Positions 1 through 40,019 of a stretch of DNA of 64,000 bases are shown here, piece after piece. The notes beneath the pieces are model-generated. The model had not been told where the DNA came from. It ran no database searches and saw only the letters and a program-made list of their open reading frames with translations. The stretch is taken from NCBI GenBank assembly GCA_040954595.2, contig CM082598.2, positions 1,922,001-1,986,000 of the forward strand, in the 5' to 3' direction. Origin of the DNA: Balanoglossus misakiensis (lineage: Eukaryota > Hemichordata). The translations under genes were made by a program, and so were the position numbers. Every line of letters begins with the position of its first letter. The stretch's first letter is position 1.

Positions 1-29237
<29,237 letters not shown>

Positions 29238-30237
29238 AGCTTTGATCTTTCACTTTCTTGACCTTTAAGGAAGTAGAAGTCAGAAGCTTAGTGAAGATGA
29301 TTAGAGCTTTGATCTTTCACTTTCTTGACCTTTAAGGAAGTAGAAGTCAGAAGCTGAGAATTTTCTTCTGAGCTTTGTCAGGAAAGATGTTAAGATTTCT
29401 GCATCTGTGATTTTTGTCTACTCGTATTACTATTATTGTACTTGTGACATCATTGAATGATTTATTCAAAGTTTGGAAAAAATATAAATCCAGAGCTAAA
29501 ATTTTTGAAGAATCTTAACAATACTAACAGATTTACATCTGTTACCTTTTTAGTTCAAATATTTAATATTTTTTTAAATTAGACTAGAAGTAGTGTAGGA
29601 ATGTAAATGAAATGCATTGATCAATGTCATTGATTATTTTTGACAGCTCACATCTTGACTGTAAAAATCCCGGCAATACGTATCTTCCACAGTTGTTGTT
29701 TATAACAGCGTCAAATGTGAAAATGAAACTAACATAATTTAGCTATCTTAAAGAAATTATTTATTCAGTATGCAGGGAGAAGAGACGTCTATTTTGACAG
29801 AGTGGAAATCATTCCAAATAATTGACTCAAATCATCTGTTTATATCATGTTTTGTAATCGCTTGATCACAGACTTATTTGTGATCAAGTATTTTATTAAT
29901 CTCTGATGGCCAATCTTTGGCTGTGTAATTTTTGATGAATATGTACATTAATTTTACTGTGATCAAAATATTCTCTCAAAAAGTCACATTTTCAAAAATT
30001 CAATTTTTAGCACACTGAACCATTTACATTGTCTTTAAACACAAATGCCATCATTGGCTGGCAATGCATGTTGTCTGTGAACTTCAGAAATCTCAACAAA
30101 TCACAATAAGCCTCTCAAATGCTGCGGTCACCATGGAAACTGTATCATAATTGTGAAAACAAGCTAAGATAATGCCAGTATCAGTTCTTGCAGAATATAC
30201 TGATGACTTATTCTTCCATTTTATAGCCAAGAATAAA
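29238..30237 (+). other. Probable PTPR 3' UTR
   Basis: No supported coding. Starts with the second half of a 67-bp duplication that includes the stop codon. AAUAAA occurs at 30,232-30,237 and may mark the transcript end. The rest is AT-rich. Confidence 0.45.
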
Positions 30238-31496
30238 AAGATAAAATGCAATATTTTATTAACAGGTACTTTATAATACAAGACTTTTTTGTAAGTTGAA
30301 TCTTGGTGAAGTATTTATAACTTTTTTACTAACTTTCTATCCGGTGTATGTGTGTATTTTGGGTCAAGTACACAAGAATTCTGTTCCGTGTACTATTTTT
30401 TATACAATGGTGTTAATATTTTTTATATTTATATGCATGACAATTTTAACGATCCAATGAAAGAGAATTGATTGGATCATAGACTTGTGTGTCAACATAT
30501 TGTATGCAAACTTTCTATGATTGACAGGGCTTTGACAATCATGATTGGATATATTATGTTTAAATGAACAAGTCAGGGAGACATTTTCATGCAGATCACC
30601 TTGATATGTAAATTAATTATTAATATGCAAATCATAATTGACACCATCAGAATTTGCAAAAAATTGTAATTTTTAATTACTACCTACTGGTGTATGATAA
30701 GTATAAAGATATTTTAATTCAATAAGTGAGTTTGATTTTCTTTTTTATTAGAAATATAGACAGTCTTTCCTATATTTATTTTTTAACCAAAGCTTTTTTG
30801 TGGTCGTTGTAAAAGCCCATTGTGATGCTTCTCTTTCACAAGAAACAGCTGTTTCCAAGGAAACCATAACCCTTGGCTAGGTTTTCCCAAGAGATGTTTG
30901 GTCAGCTGTCAGAGGTAAGGGACCGTTCTTTTTTTCGAAACGTTTAGGGGGGTCACGTACTTTTGCCCCCCCCCCCCCCCAACTTCTGCTTTTGAGTCCA
31001 CAAAAATGTAGTTTCGAGCCTTTTACTGAAAAGAATGTTCTGTGTACAATGTACATTAGATCAGGACGACAAGCAGGCTCTTGGAAACAAGCTTTTTTCC
31101 TCCACAAATAGTTGTGTAATGTTGTTGTTGTTTTTTTGGGGGGTCATCATATATTTTTTGCCAGTCAAGGGGGGGGGGGTCATCATTTTTTGGTCCTGGG
31201 TGAAGGGGGGGTCTTTATATTTGTATTACAAAATATTTTTATGTGACACCCCTTCACTTCTCTACCTATACCAATTGTACCAATTATTGTAATGCCTTGT
31301 GTCATTTTAAATTTTTCGTATATATTTGGATTTATTCATATATGCCAATTTTTATTGTAAGTTATTCGCCAGAATGTAGGTTACATTAGTTCCCCCCCCC
31401 CCCCAACCATGAATTGCTTCTTACGTCCATGTGCCTTTTTTTCTTTAGAATATCAGAAGACTGAAGGGGATACATAACAATGCAGACTTTATGAAC

Positions 31497-31920
31497 TAGT
31501 GCAAAAAAATTATGACTTACTTGGCTTGACTGAAACATTTTTTACGGAAGAGGATTATATCAATTCTTGGATAATTACAGGTTATTTAAAACGCCTGCAG
31601 CCAGGTGTTACAGTAAGCGAGGTCAATTCTAGGTAGCTCAAATCCAGGTATGTATATTATGTTGGGAGGTGATTTCAATGCAAGATCACGGGACGACTTT
31701 ATTACAGATGATTCAATCGACAATATACCTTCAGATACCGTAGATTATTATTTCTGATGATTTTCAATTACCGCGTAATTCTAAAGATATGGTTATCAAC
31801 GATGCTTGTAAATTACTTGCAGAAATATGCAAGGGCTTCGATTGACATATTTTAAATGGAAGTTATGTATGGTTACAGGTATTGGTTCAGGTGTTGTTGA
31901 TTACGTATTTATGTCTTCAT
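31497..31920 (+). pseudogene. Decayed non-LTR retrotransposon (LINE) endonuclease
   Basis: Broken frames carry, in order, three signatures of APE-type endonucleases: YDLLGLTETFF (catalytic Glu segment), GGDFNAR (31,664-31,684) and GVVDYVFMSS near 31,890. Between them LPRNSKDMVI and KLLAEICKG also fit the family. Stops and frame changes show it is dead. It breaks off where the ATGAAAAATTT satellite starts. A CR1/L2-like or related clade is my guess. Confidence 0.75.
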
Positions 31921-32110
31921 GAAAAATTTCATGACTTATAACCCATGATAAATTTTCATGAGCTATAACCCATGAAAAATTTCATGACTTATAACCCATG
32001 ATAAATTTTCATGAGCTATAACCCATGAAAAATGTTCATGACTTATAACCCATGAAAAATTTTCATGAGTTATAACCCATGAAACATTTTCATGAGCTAT
32101 AAACCATGAA
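31915..32110. repeat. Short tandem repeat around CATGAAAAATTTTCATGA
   Basis: Seven or so units of about 28 bp alternating 'CATGAAAAATTTCATGA' and 'CTTATAACC'. Each contains the palindrome TCATGAAA-like core. It grades into the 87-bp satellite, which keeps CATGGGTTATAGCTCA. Confidence 0.85.
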
Positions 32111-33147
32111 AATTGTCCAAAATTTGGTCATTTTTTGAAAAAACCATGGGTTATAGCTCAGGAAAATCGTGAAAAATCGACGATTTTTCGACTTTGCGAA
32201 TTTTCAAAATTTGGTCATTTTTTGAAAAAACCATGGGTTATAGCTCAGGAAAATCGTGAAAAATCGACGATTTTTCGACTTTGCGAATTTTGAAAATTTG
32301 GTCATTTTTTGAAAAAACCATGGGTTATAGCTCAGGAAAATCGTGAAAAATCGACGATTTTTCGACTTTGCGAATTTTGAAAATTTGGTCATTTTTTGAA
32401 AAAAACCATGGGTTATAGCTCAGGAAAATCGTGAAAAATCGACGATTTTTCGACTTTGCGAATTTTGAAAATTTGGTCATTTTTTGAAAAAACCATGGGT
32501 TATAGCTCAGGAAAATCGTGAAAAATCGACGATTTTTCGACTTTGCGAATTTTGAAAATTTGGTCATTTTTTGAAAAAACCATGGGTTATAGCTCAGAAA
32601 AATCGTGAAAAATCGACGATTTTTCGACTTTGCGAATTTTGAAAATTTGGTCATTTTTTGAAAAAAACCATGGGTTATAGCTCAGGAAAATCGTGAAAAA
32701 TCGACGATTTTTCGACTTTGCGAATTTTGAAAATTTGGTCATTTTTTGAAAAAAACCATGGGTTATAGCTCAGGAAAATCGTGAAAAATCGACGATTTTT
32801 CGACTTTGCGAATTTTGAAAATTTGGTCATTTTTTGAAAAAACCATGGGTTATAGCTCAGGAAAATCGTGAAAAATCGACGATTTTTCGACTGTGCGAAT
32901 TTTGAAAATTTGGTCATTTTTTGAAAAAACCATGGGTTATAGCTCAGGAAAATCGTGAAAAATCGACGATTTTTCGACTTTGCGAATTTTGAAAATTTGG
33001 TCATTTTTTGAAAAAACCATGGGTTATAGCTCAGGAAAATCGTGAAAAATCGACGATTTTTCGACTTTGCGAATTTTGAAAATTTGGTCATTTTTTGAAA
33101 AAACCATGGGTTATAGCTCAGGAAAATCGTGAAAAATCGACGATTTA
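32111..33147. repeat. 87-bp satellite, about 12 copies
   Basis: Unit runs from CATGGGTTATAGCTCAGG to GGTCATTTTTTGAAAAAAC, 87 bp (88 when the A run is one longer). Each unit holds an odd palindrome, GAAAAATCG-A-CGATTTTTC. Because 87 is 29 codons, the minus strand stays open as a 29-residue periodic frame; I regard that as a by-product. Copies are nearly identical. Confidence 0.95.
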
Positions 33148-33714
33148 GGTAGAAACCATGAAAAATGTCCAAAATGAAAATTTCAATTCTTGAAAATATT
33201 CATGAGTTATAACCCATGTTTCTTTATCGATTTCTACCGCTGTCTGCTCTGTGATGTATGAAAAGACGCAACCAAATGTAGAACCAGTGAAGGGGGCGTG
33301 TTTGGGCTCGCGAGAATGGCAGCACACGTAATCAGAAATTTTGTATTTTTTCATACTGTTTTTGAATGATTTTCATCCATGTAGAAGGGAGGGTTCCGAT
33401 TGAGCAATATGTTTGTTGTTCCATTGTCCCCGGAAAGAGCCGTTGGCGATGAGTACAAGAATATGTGTATCCTAATTTGAGCTATTTTTATCTAGCCCAT
33501 GTGGAAAGGAGAGTTCCGATAGGTCGATTCAAATGTGTTCATTTGTCCTATTGTCTCTAGAAAAAGCCGTTGGCGATGAGTAGCAGAATATGCACATGTG
33601 TTAATTTGAACTATTTCTGTCAATGTGGAAGGGATAGTTCCGATAGGTCAGTTTCAATGTGTTCTTTTGTTCTATTGTCTCTGGTAAGAGCCGTTAGGGA
33701 TGAGTTGGCTTTGT

Positions 33715-33851
33715 TTTGATTGGCTGGCGAACGCCCGCGAAATAATTCGTCTTGATTGGATAATAAGTACGAGTTTAGACGCACGTGATCACTCCAAGCC
33801 ACGTCATCACTCCAAGCGTATATAAGGTCCACCACGTGCAAGTTGATTTCA
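33715..33851 (+). promoter_or_regulatory. TATA-box promoter with inverted CCAAT boxes and CACGTG sites
   Basis: TATATAAGG at 33,819-33,827 lies 32 bp before the A of a TCAGTT initiator (A at 33,851). Upstream are GATTGG (inverted CCAAT) at about 33,717 and 33,754, CACGTG at about 33,783 and 33,833, and two ATCACTCCAAGC repeats. This spacing is what a focused RNA polymerase II promoter shows. It reads to the right. Confidence 0.6.
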
Positions 33852-35579
33852 GTTGCTGTTTGGCCGAGCTAGTGAGAAGACGTGGCACTCGGAGGAAATT
33901 TTATGCGGACTAAGGTGCTTTTTCTTTGCCAACATGCAGTTCGGATTTTATCTCATAACGGCGGAAACTTGTCCGAACGAGTCAACTCCTGGATGCAGTT
34001 TGCTGAAATGGGAACCTGGAAGAACGCGACTTTTTCTTTGCCAACATGCAGTTCAGATTTTATCTCATAACGGCGGAAACTTGTCCGAACGAGTCAACTC
34101 CTGGATGCAGTTTGCTGAAATGTGAACCTGGAAGAACGCGACTTTTTCTTTGCCAACATGCAGTTCAGATTTTATCTGATAACGGCGGAAAAAGGTAAGA
34201 ACACGCAAGCGTTTTACTCGAAACTCGTACAAATTATTGTCGCTACTATGCAAGGGTTTTGGAAATTCTCGTGTTTAACAAGTCAGTGAGACTTGTTTGG
34301 CGCATTGAAGAGATTTGGTTGGACATTGCAAAGATTCCGTAACATTTGGTTTTCTCGTATCCTGCATCCACGTGGGCTTTTTGAGCGTGACAATTTCTTC
34401 TACTTCGCTTGGAATTTCCGTCAACGTTGATGGCTGTCTGAATATCACTTTATTCATTATTTGCAGAAAACGTGCTATGACGGGATGTTCTAGTGCAGGT
34501 GTTGTCCGCTTTCTGTCTGTCAAGACGCGTGCAATTTCATGTAGCGGGAAATTCGGGTAAGTTTATCGGAAAGTCGTGTTTTTTTATAATTATATCTCGT
34601 CGCAAGTCTAGAAATTTCCCAAGATTAATCCCACCAAGCCTATAATCATGTTCCTTTTTCTTAACGTACACCCGAAAGTGGTCTGACACCAGTGTGCATA
34701 GGGAATAGCCCTTTATACTTCTCTTTTCACATTTCTCGTTTTCTTCTCAATTACCCCTTACAGAATCACCGTCTTTGCCTGCCAAATGGTGCGAGTTCCC
34801 GCATGAATGACTGCTTGAACTGGTCGGAAACTTTCGGAAATCCTGGACGGCTCTTGCTGTCGGAACCGAGGAACTTCAGGCTGTGGAAATTGTTGCCTAT
34901 ACAGACCCAGACGGGAACTTAACGAAATGGTGAGTTGTAATTGTACGAATATTTTCAAACTTGCCGATAATTGAAATTGCACACGTGCCAACCAAGTTAC
35001 ACGGAATCACACTATACGGATTATGAAGTGTAACATCGGGCGTGTGAATATCGTCACCCATGAGGCAAGATGCATGAATATACTTTGATTGTCGCATGCA
35101 AATTACTGGACATGTTGGAGGTCCGACCCAGAAGGTGTATTATGCCAGGGGTACTTTTACAAAGTTGAATATTTCTCTTCGATTAATTCAGTAATCACTC
35201 GCTTGCAAAAGAACACTCCGCTGTACTTCTGTCGTATCTTTTTTCATGTTGTTGTTTGGTACAACTTGAGAAAGTCGACACGTTTCCAAACGACTTTGTC
35301 GCATGTTTACACTTTGGTAGTTTGCGACTCGGAAGGGTTTTCAGAAAATTGATAATCCTCTAGGGCTTTCAACTCTTGATATCTTAAAATGAGTGAAAAG
35401 TCTTTGAAATTCTGAAACATTTTCATGCACACTAAAATAAACTTATTTCTTTGACAGCTAACACTGAACCTGATTGGTCGGCGTCCATCTACCACTGTGA
35501 ATCACTGGGATACTTGACTGGGTGGAATGCCTCGTTGTGGAAATTCTCATCAGGAGTCATCGTACTTTGTTCCAGTAGG
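33851..35579 (+). ncRNA. Candidate spliced transcript, probably noncoding
   Basis: From the TATA promoter, splice-compatible segments are 33,851-34,194 (donor GTAAGA), 34,467-34,556 (TTTGCAG ... GTAAGT), 34,764-34,929 (CCTTACAG ... GTGAGT) and 35,458-35,579 (TTTGACAG ... GTGAGT). I could not join one reading frame through them. The last segment is open in one frame (NTEPDWSASIYHCESLGY) and the third ends in an open stretch (VEIVAYTDPDGNLTK), so coding is not excluded. No family recognised. Confidence 0.35.
33918..34192. repeat. 112-bp tandem repeat, about 2.5 copies
   Basis: TTTCTTTGCCAACATGCAGT recurs at 33,921, 34,033 and 34,145, inside the first segment of the candidate transcript. Each copy contains GATAACGGCGGAAA or CATAACGGCGGAAA; the third ends at the GTAAGA donor. 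Confidence 0.9.
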
Positions 35580-35640
35580 GTGAGTTTTCTTTTGCGTTAT
35601 TACCCCCACCCTCGCTTGCCCCTCCTAAATTTGTCTTAAA

Positions 35641-35802
35641 TTAAATATTCGATGGCGATTTTTCTTAAAAGAATACAAACAAAAGTGAAGATAGGGATCA
35701 CACAAAATTGGTGTATCTATTAACATTTATTTAAAATCGAAGAATTAGCATATTTTGTACATGATCTTAGGTCAATGACAGGACAATGTAGCAAATTTAA
35801 AT
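35641..35802. repeat. Direct repeat bracketing a satellite, left copy
   Basis: About 155 bp starting ATATTCGATGGCGATTTTTC and ending GACAGGACAATGTAGC. Nearly identical to 36,885-37,036; together they enclose the TTAGACT satellite. Confidence 0.93.
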
Positions 35803-36884
35803 AGACTAATTAGACTTGGACTCATTAGACTTAGGGTCATTAGACTAATTAGATTTAGACTCATTAGACTAATTAGACTTAGGGTCATTAGACTAATTAG
35901 ATATGGACTCATAAGACTTAGACTAATTAGACTCAATAGACTTAGACTCATTAGACTTAGGGTCATTAGACTAATTAGATTTAGACTAATTAGACTAATT
36001 AGACTTAGGGTCATTAGACTAATTAGACTAATAAGACTTGGGGTCATTAGACTAATTAGATTTAGACTCATTAGACTAATTAGACTTAGGGTCATTAGAC
36101 TAATTAGATATGGACTCATAAGACTTAGACTAATTAGACTAATTAGATTTAGACTCATTAGACTTAGACTCATTAGACTTAGACTCATTAGACTAATTAG
36201 ACTAATAATACTTAGGGTCATTAGACTAATTAGATTTAGACTCATTAGACTTAGACTATTAGACTAATTAGACTTGCTCATTAGACTAATTAGACTTAGA
36301 CTCATTAGACTCAATAGACTTACACTTGATAGACTTAGGGTCATTAGACTAATTAGACTTACTCATTAGACTAATTAGACTTGGGGTCATTAGACTAATT
36401 AGACTTACTCATTAGACTAATTAGACTTAGACTCATTAGACTTACTCATTAGACTAATTAGACTTAGACTCATTAGACTCAATAGACTTAGACTCATTAG
36501 ACTTACGGTCATTAGACTAATTAGACTAATTAGACTTGGACTCATTAGACTTAGGGTCATTAGACTAATAAGATTTAGACTCATTAGACTAATTAGACTT
36601 AGGGTCATTAGACTAATTAGATATGGACTCATAAGACTTAGACTAATTAGACTCAATAGACTTAGACTCATTAGACTTAGGGTCATTAGACTAATTAGAT
36701 TTAGACTAATTAGACTAATTAGACTCAATAGACTTGCACTTGATAGACTTAGGGTCATTAGACTAATTAGACTTACTCATTAGACTAATTAGACTTAGAC
36801 TCATTAGACTCGATAGACTTAGTCCCATTAGACTTAGGGTCATTAGACTTATTAGACTAATTAGATTTAGACTAATTAGACATT
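35803..36884. repeat. TTAGACT-family satellite
   Basis: Built from TTAGACT and TTAGACTAA/TTAGACTCA units in irregular higher-order patterns, with GGGTCATTAGACT as a frequent join. Long minus-strand frames here (Ser/Leu repeats) are artefacts. Confidence 0.96.
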
Positions 36885-37036
36885 CGATGGCGATTTTTCT
36901 TAAAAGAATACAAACAAAAGTGAAGATAGGGATCACACAAAATTGGTGTATCTATTAACATTTATTTAAAATCAAAGAATTAGCATATTTTGTACATGAT
37001 CTTAGGTCAATGACAGGACAATGTAGTAAATTTAAA
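36885..37036. repeat. Direct repeat bracketing a satellite, right copy
   Basis: Starts CATTCGATGGCGATTTTTC; differs from the left copy by only a few bases (for example AAATCAAAG versus AAATCGAAG). Contains TTTATT at 36,961, which on the minus strand is AATAAA and could serve the small gene ending at 37,403. Confidence 0.93.
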
Positions 37037-37047
37037 TACAGCATGAC

Positions 37048-37358
37048 TTGAAGGGACAAAGTCTCTCTCTCGCAGCCCTTTTCCATCAATTATGTTTGAT
37101 ACAAGACACCATTTATGTTAGTCTACATGTGGATATATAGTGAATCAATGTTCGACCACACAACTTCTATCCCGTTTGTACGATATGACAGTAAAAAACT
37201 TCGCGAGTTTTTCACTCTTGTGTCTACAAGCAGGGTGGAAGATGTGTGTGGTTGAACGTTGATTCACTATATACCCACATGTAGAATAACATAAACGGTG
37301 TCTTGTATCTAACATAATTAAAGGAAAAAGGGCAGCGAGAGAGCCTTTGTCCCTTTAA
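37048..37358. mobile_element. TTAA foldback MITE, full copy
   Basis: 311 bp, arms AGGGACAAAGTCTCTC ... GCCTTTGTCCCTTTAA. The left flank is TTGA rather than TTAA. It lies just downstream of the minus-strand stop at 37,403. Confidence 0.85.
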
Positions 37359-37402
37359 TCTTGTGTCACTTTTGAATTTCTCTATTGAAGTAAATTTTTG
37401 TA

Positions 37403-37563
37403 TTACAACCCTAGTTTTTGAGATGACTTTATTTTAGAATCATAAATGAATTGTTCTGTCCTTTTGACAATATCTTCTTTCTTATACTTGTAGGTGCCTG
37501 TTGTTTCCGGTGGGGACTTGGTATAAATGCTGATCGAAGTCGTACCAATCCAGCCATCTTGAC
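37403..37563 (-). CDS. Unrecognised small protein, last exon
   Basis: On the minus strand, after TCACTTCAG, phase 1 in, the frame reads GQDGWIGTTSISIYTKSPPE then TTGTYKYKKEDIVKRTEQFI and YDSKIKSSQKLGL, stop at 37,403-37,405. Third codon positions are often C or G, as in real exons here. A second frame is also open, so the choice rests on codon pattern and fit to the exon at 45,607. I know no family; the short Tyr/Thr/Pro-rich style resembles axonemal microtubule-lumen proteins, which is only an impression. Confidence 0.5.
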
Positions 37564-37734
37564 CTGAAGTGAAGGAGATATGAAGTTAATATTAGTTGTT
37601 GCCATTTTGTGTATTGACTTCATTATCATTTTATTGTTGAAACCTGTCCGCGTGTATTTGATTTGAGCCTGTTTCTTGAAAAATTGGTGATCCTGTTTTT
37701 GGTATGTATATTTACTGCTGTTTCTTGTCATTTG

Positions 37735-38545
37735 ACTTGGGGTCAGGGTCATTAGACTTGGGGTCAGGGTCATTAGACTCGGGGTCAGGGTCATTAGACT
37801 CGATAGACTTAGACTCGATAGACTTAGACTCGATAGACTTAGACTCGATAGACTTAGACTCGATAGACTTAGACTCGATAGACTTAGACTCGATAGACTT
37901 AGACTCGATAGACTATTTAGATTTAGACTCATTAGACTAATTAGATTTAGACTCAATAGACTTAGACTCAATAGACTTAGACTTGTTAGACTTAGACTTG
38001 TTAGACTTAGACTTGTTAGACTTAGACTTGTTAGACTTAGACTTGTTAGACTTAGACTTGTTAGACTTAGACTTGTTAGACTTAGACTTGTTAGACTTTT
38101 TTAGACTTAGACTTTTTTAGACTTAGACTTTTTTTAGACTTAGACTTTTTTTAGACTTAGACTTTTTTTAGACTTACACTTTATTAGACTTACACTTTAT
38201 TAGACTTAGGGTCATAAGACTTAGAATTTTTTTTGACTTAGAATTTTTTCGACTGAGGGTCATAAAGACTGAGGGTCGAAAGACTTAGACTTTTTGAGAC
38301 TTGTACTGTTTGAGACTTAGACATGTTAGACTCAATAGACTTAGGGTCATAAGACTTGTACTTTTTTGAGACTTGTACTTTTTTGAGACTTGTACTTTTT
38401 TGAGACTTGTACTTTTTACAGACTTGTACTTTTTACAGACTTGTACTTTTTACAGACTTGTACTTTTTACAGACTTGTACTTTTTACAGACTTGTACTTT
38501 TTACAGACTTGTACTTTTTACAGACTTGTACTTGTTTTAGACTAA
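37735..38545. repeat. Stacked short arrays: 15-mer and 17-mer TTAGACT derivatives
   Basis: Blocks in order: GACTTGGGGTCAGGGTCATTA; ACTTAGACTCGATAG about 8 times; ACTTAGACTTGTTAG about 8 times; ACTTAGACTTTTTTT; TACTTTTTACAGACTTG (17 bp) about 8 times. Each block shares ACTTAGACT or AGACTTG with the next. Confidence 0.95.
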
Positions 38546-38664
38546 ACTCTCTAAACTCTAAACTCTAAACTCTAAACTCTAAACTCTAAACTCTAAACTC
38601 TTAACTCTAAACTCTAAACTCTAAACTCTAAACTCTTAACTCTAAACTCTAAACTCTAAACTCT
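38546..38664. repeat. CTCTAAA heptamer array
   Basis: About 16 heptamers of CTCTAAA, interrupted by single CTCTTAA units that then take over the next array. One base away from the plant telomere heptamer CCCTAAA, but internal and impure. Confidence 0.95.
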
Positions 38665-39692
38665 AAACTCTTAACTCTTAACTCTTAACTCTTAACTCTT
38701 AACTCTTAACTCTTAACTCTTAACTCTTAACTCTTAACTCTTAACTCTTAACTCTTAACTCTTAACTCTTAACTCTTAACTCTTAACTCTTAACTCTTAA
38801 CTCTTAACTCTTAACTCTTAACTCTTAACTCTTAACTCTTAACTCTTAACTCTTAACTCTTAACTCTTAACTCTTAACTCTTAACTCTTAACTCTTAACT
38901 CTTAACTCTTAACTCTTAACTCTTAACTCTTAACTCTTAACTCTTAACTCTTAACTCTTAACTCTTAACTCTTAACTCTTAACTCTTAACTCTTAACTCT
39001 TAACTCTTAACTCTTAACTCTTAACTCTTAACTCTTAACTCTTAACTCTTAACTCTTAACTCTTAACTCTTAACTCTTAACTCTTAACTCTTAACTCTTA
39101 ACTCTTAACTCTTAACTCTTAACTCTTAACTCTTAACTCTTAACTCTTAACTCTTAACTCTTAACTCTTAACTCTTAACTCTTAACTCTTAACTCTTAAC
39201 TCTTAACTCTTAACTCTTAACTCTTAACTCTTAACTCTTAACTCTTAACTCTTAACTCTTAACTCTTAACTCTTAACTCTTAACTCTTAACTCTTAACTC
39301 TTAACTCTTAACTCTTAACTCTTAACTCTTAACTCTTAACTCTTAACTCTTAACTCTTAACTCTTAACTCTTAACTCTTAACTCTTAACTCTTAACTCTT
39401 AACTCTTAACTCTTAACTCTTAACTCTTAACTCTTAACTCTTAACTCTTAACTCTTAACTCTTAACTCTTAACTCTTAACTCTTAACTCTTAACTCTTAA
39501 CTCTTAACTCTTAACTCTTAACTCTTAACTCTTAACTCTTAACTCTTAACTCTTAACTCTTAACTCTTAACTCTTAACTCTTAACTCTTAACTCTTAACT
39601 CTTAACTCTTAACTCTTAACTCTTAACTCTTAACTCTTAACTCTTAACTCTTAACTCTTAACTCTTAACTCTTAACTCTTAACTCTTAACTC
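38665..39692. repeat. CTCTTAA heptamer array, about 147 copies
   Basis: Over 1 kb of essentially perfect CTCTTAA. The uniformity suggests recent expansion. Confidence 0.98.
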
Positions 39693-39993
39693 TACTTATA
39701 CTTATACTTATACTTATACTTATACTTATACTTATACTTATACTTATACTTATACTTATACTTATACTTATACTTATACTTATACTTATACTTATACTTA
39801 TACTTATACTTATACTTATACTTATACTTATACTTATACTTATACTTATACTTATACTTATACTTATACTTATACTTATACTTATACTTATACTTATACT
39901 TATACTTATACTTATACTTATACTTATACTTATACTTATACTTATACTTATACTTATACTTATACTTATACTTATACTTATACTTATACTTAT
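39693..39993. repeat. ACTTAT hexamer array, about 50 copies
   Basis: Perfect ACTTAT repeats that begin abruptly after CTCTTAACTCT and end at TTATAACTTAG. Confidence 0.98.
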
Positions 39994-40019
39994 AACTTAG
40001 TGTTGTTACCCAAACTGAA

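Noticed and set aside
32204-33172. Minus-strand frames of 109-165 aa with a 29-residue period as a repeat protein
   Set aside because: They follow directly from a stop-free 87-bp satellite; there is no upstream exon or start context, and the frame breaks whenever the A run changes length.
33853-34253. Frames in the 112-bp repeat as a small protein
   Set aside because: Open in several frames on both strands because of the repeat; no start or family signal singles one out.
35772-37971. Ser/Leu-repeat frames on both strands as coding
   Set aside because: They are translations of TTAGACT satellites.
38546-39692. CTCTAAA/CTCTTAA arrays as an interstitial telomere
   Set aside because: The units differ by one or two bases from known telomere repeats (CCCTAAA, CCCTAA), they grade into non-telomeric neighbours, and the tract is internal. 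Slippage explains it better.
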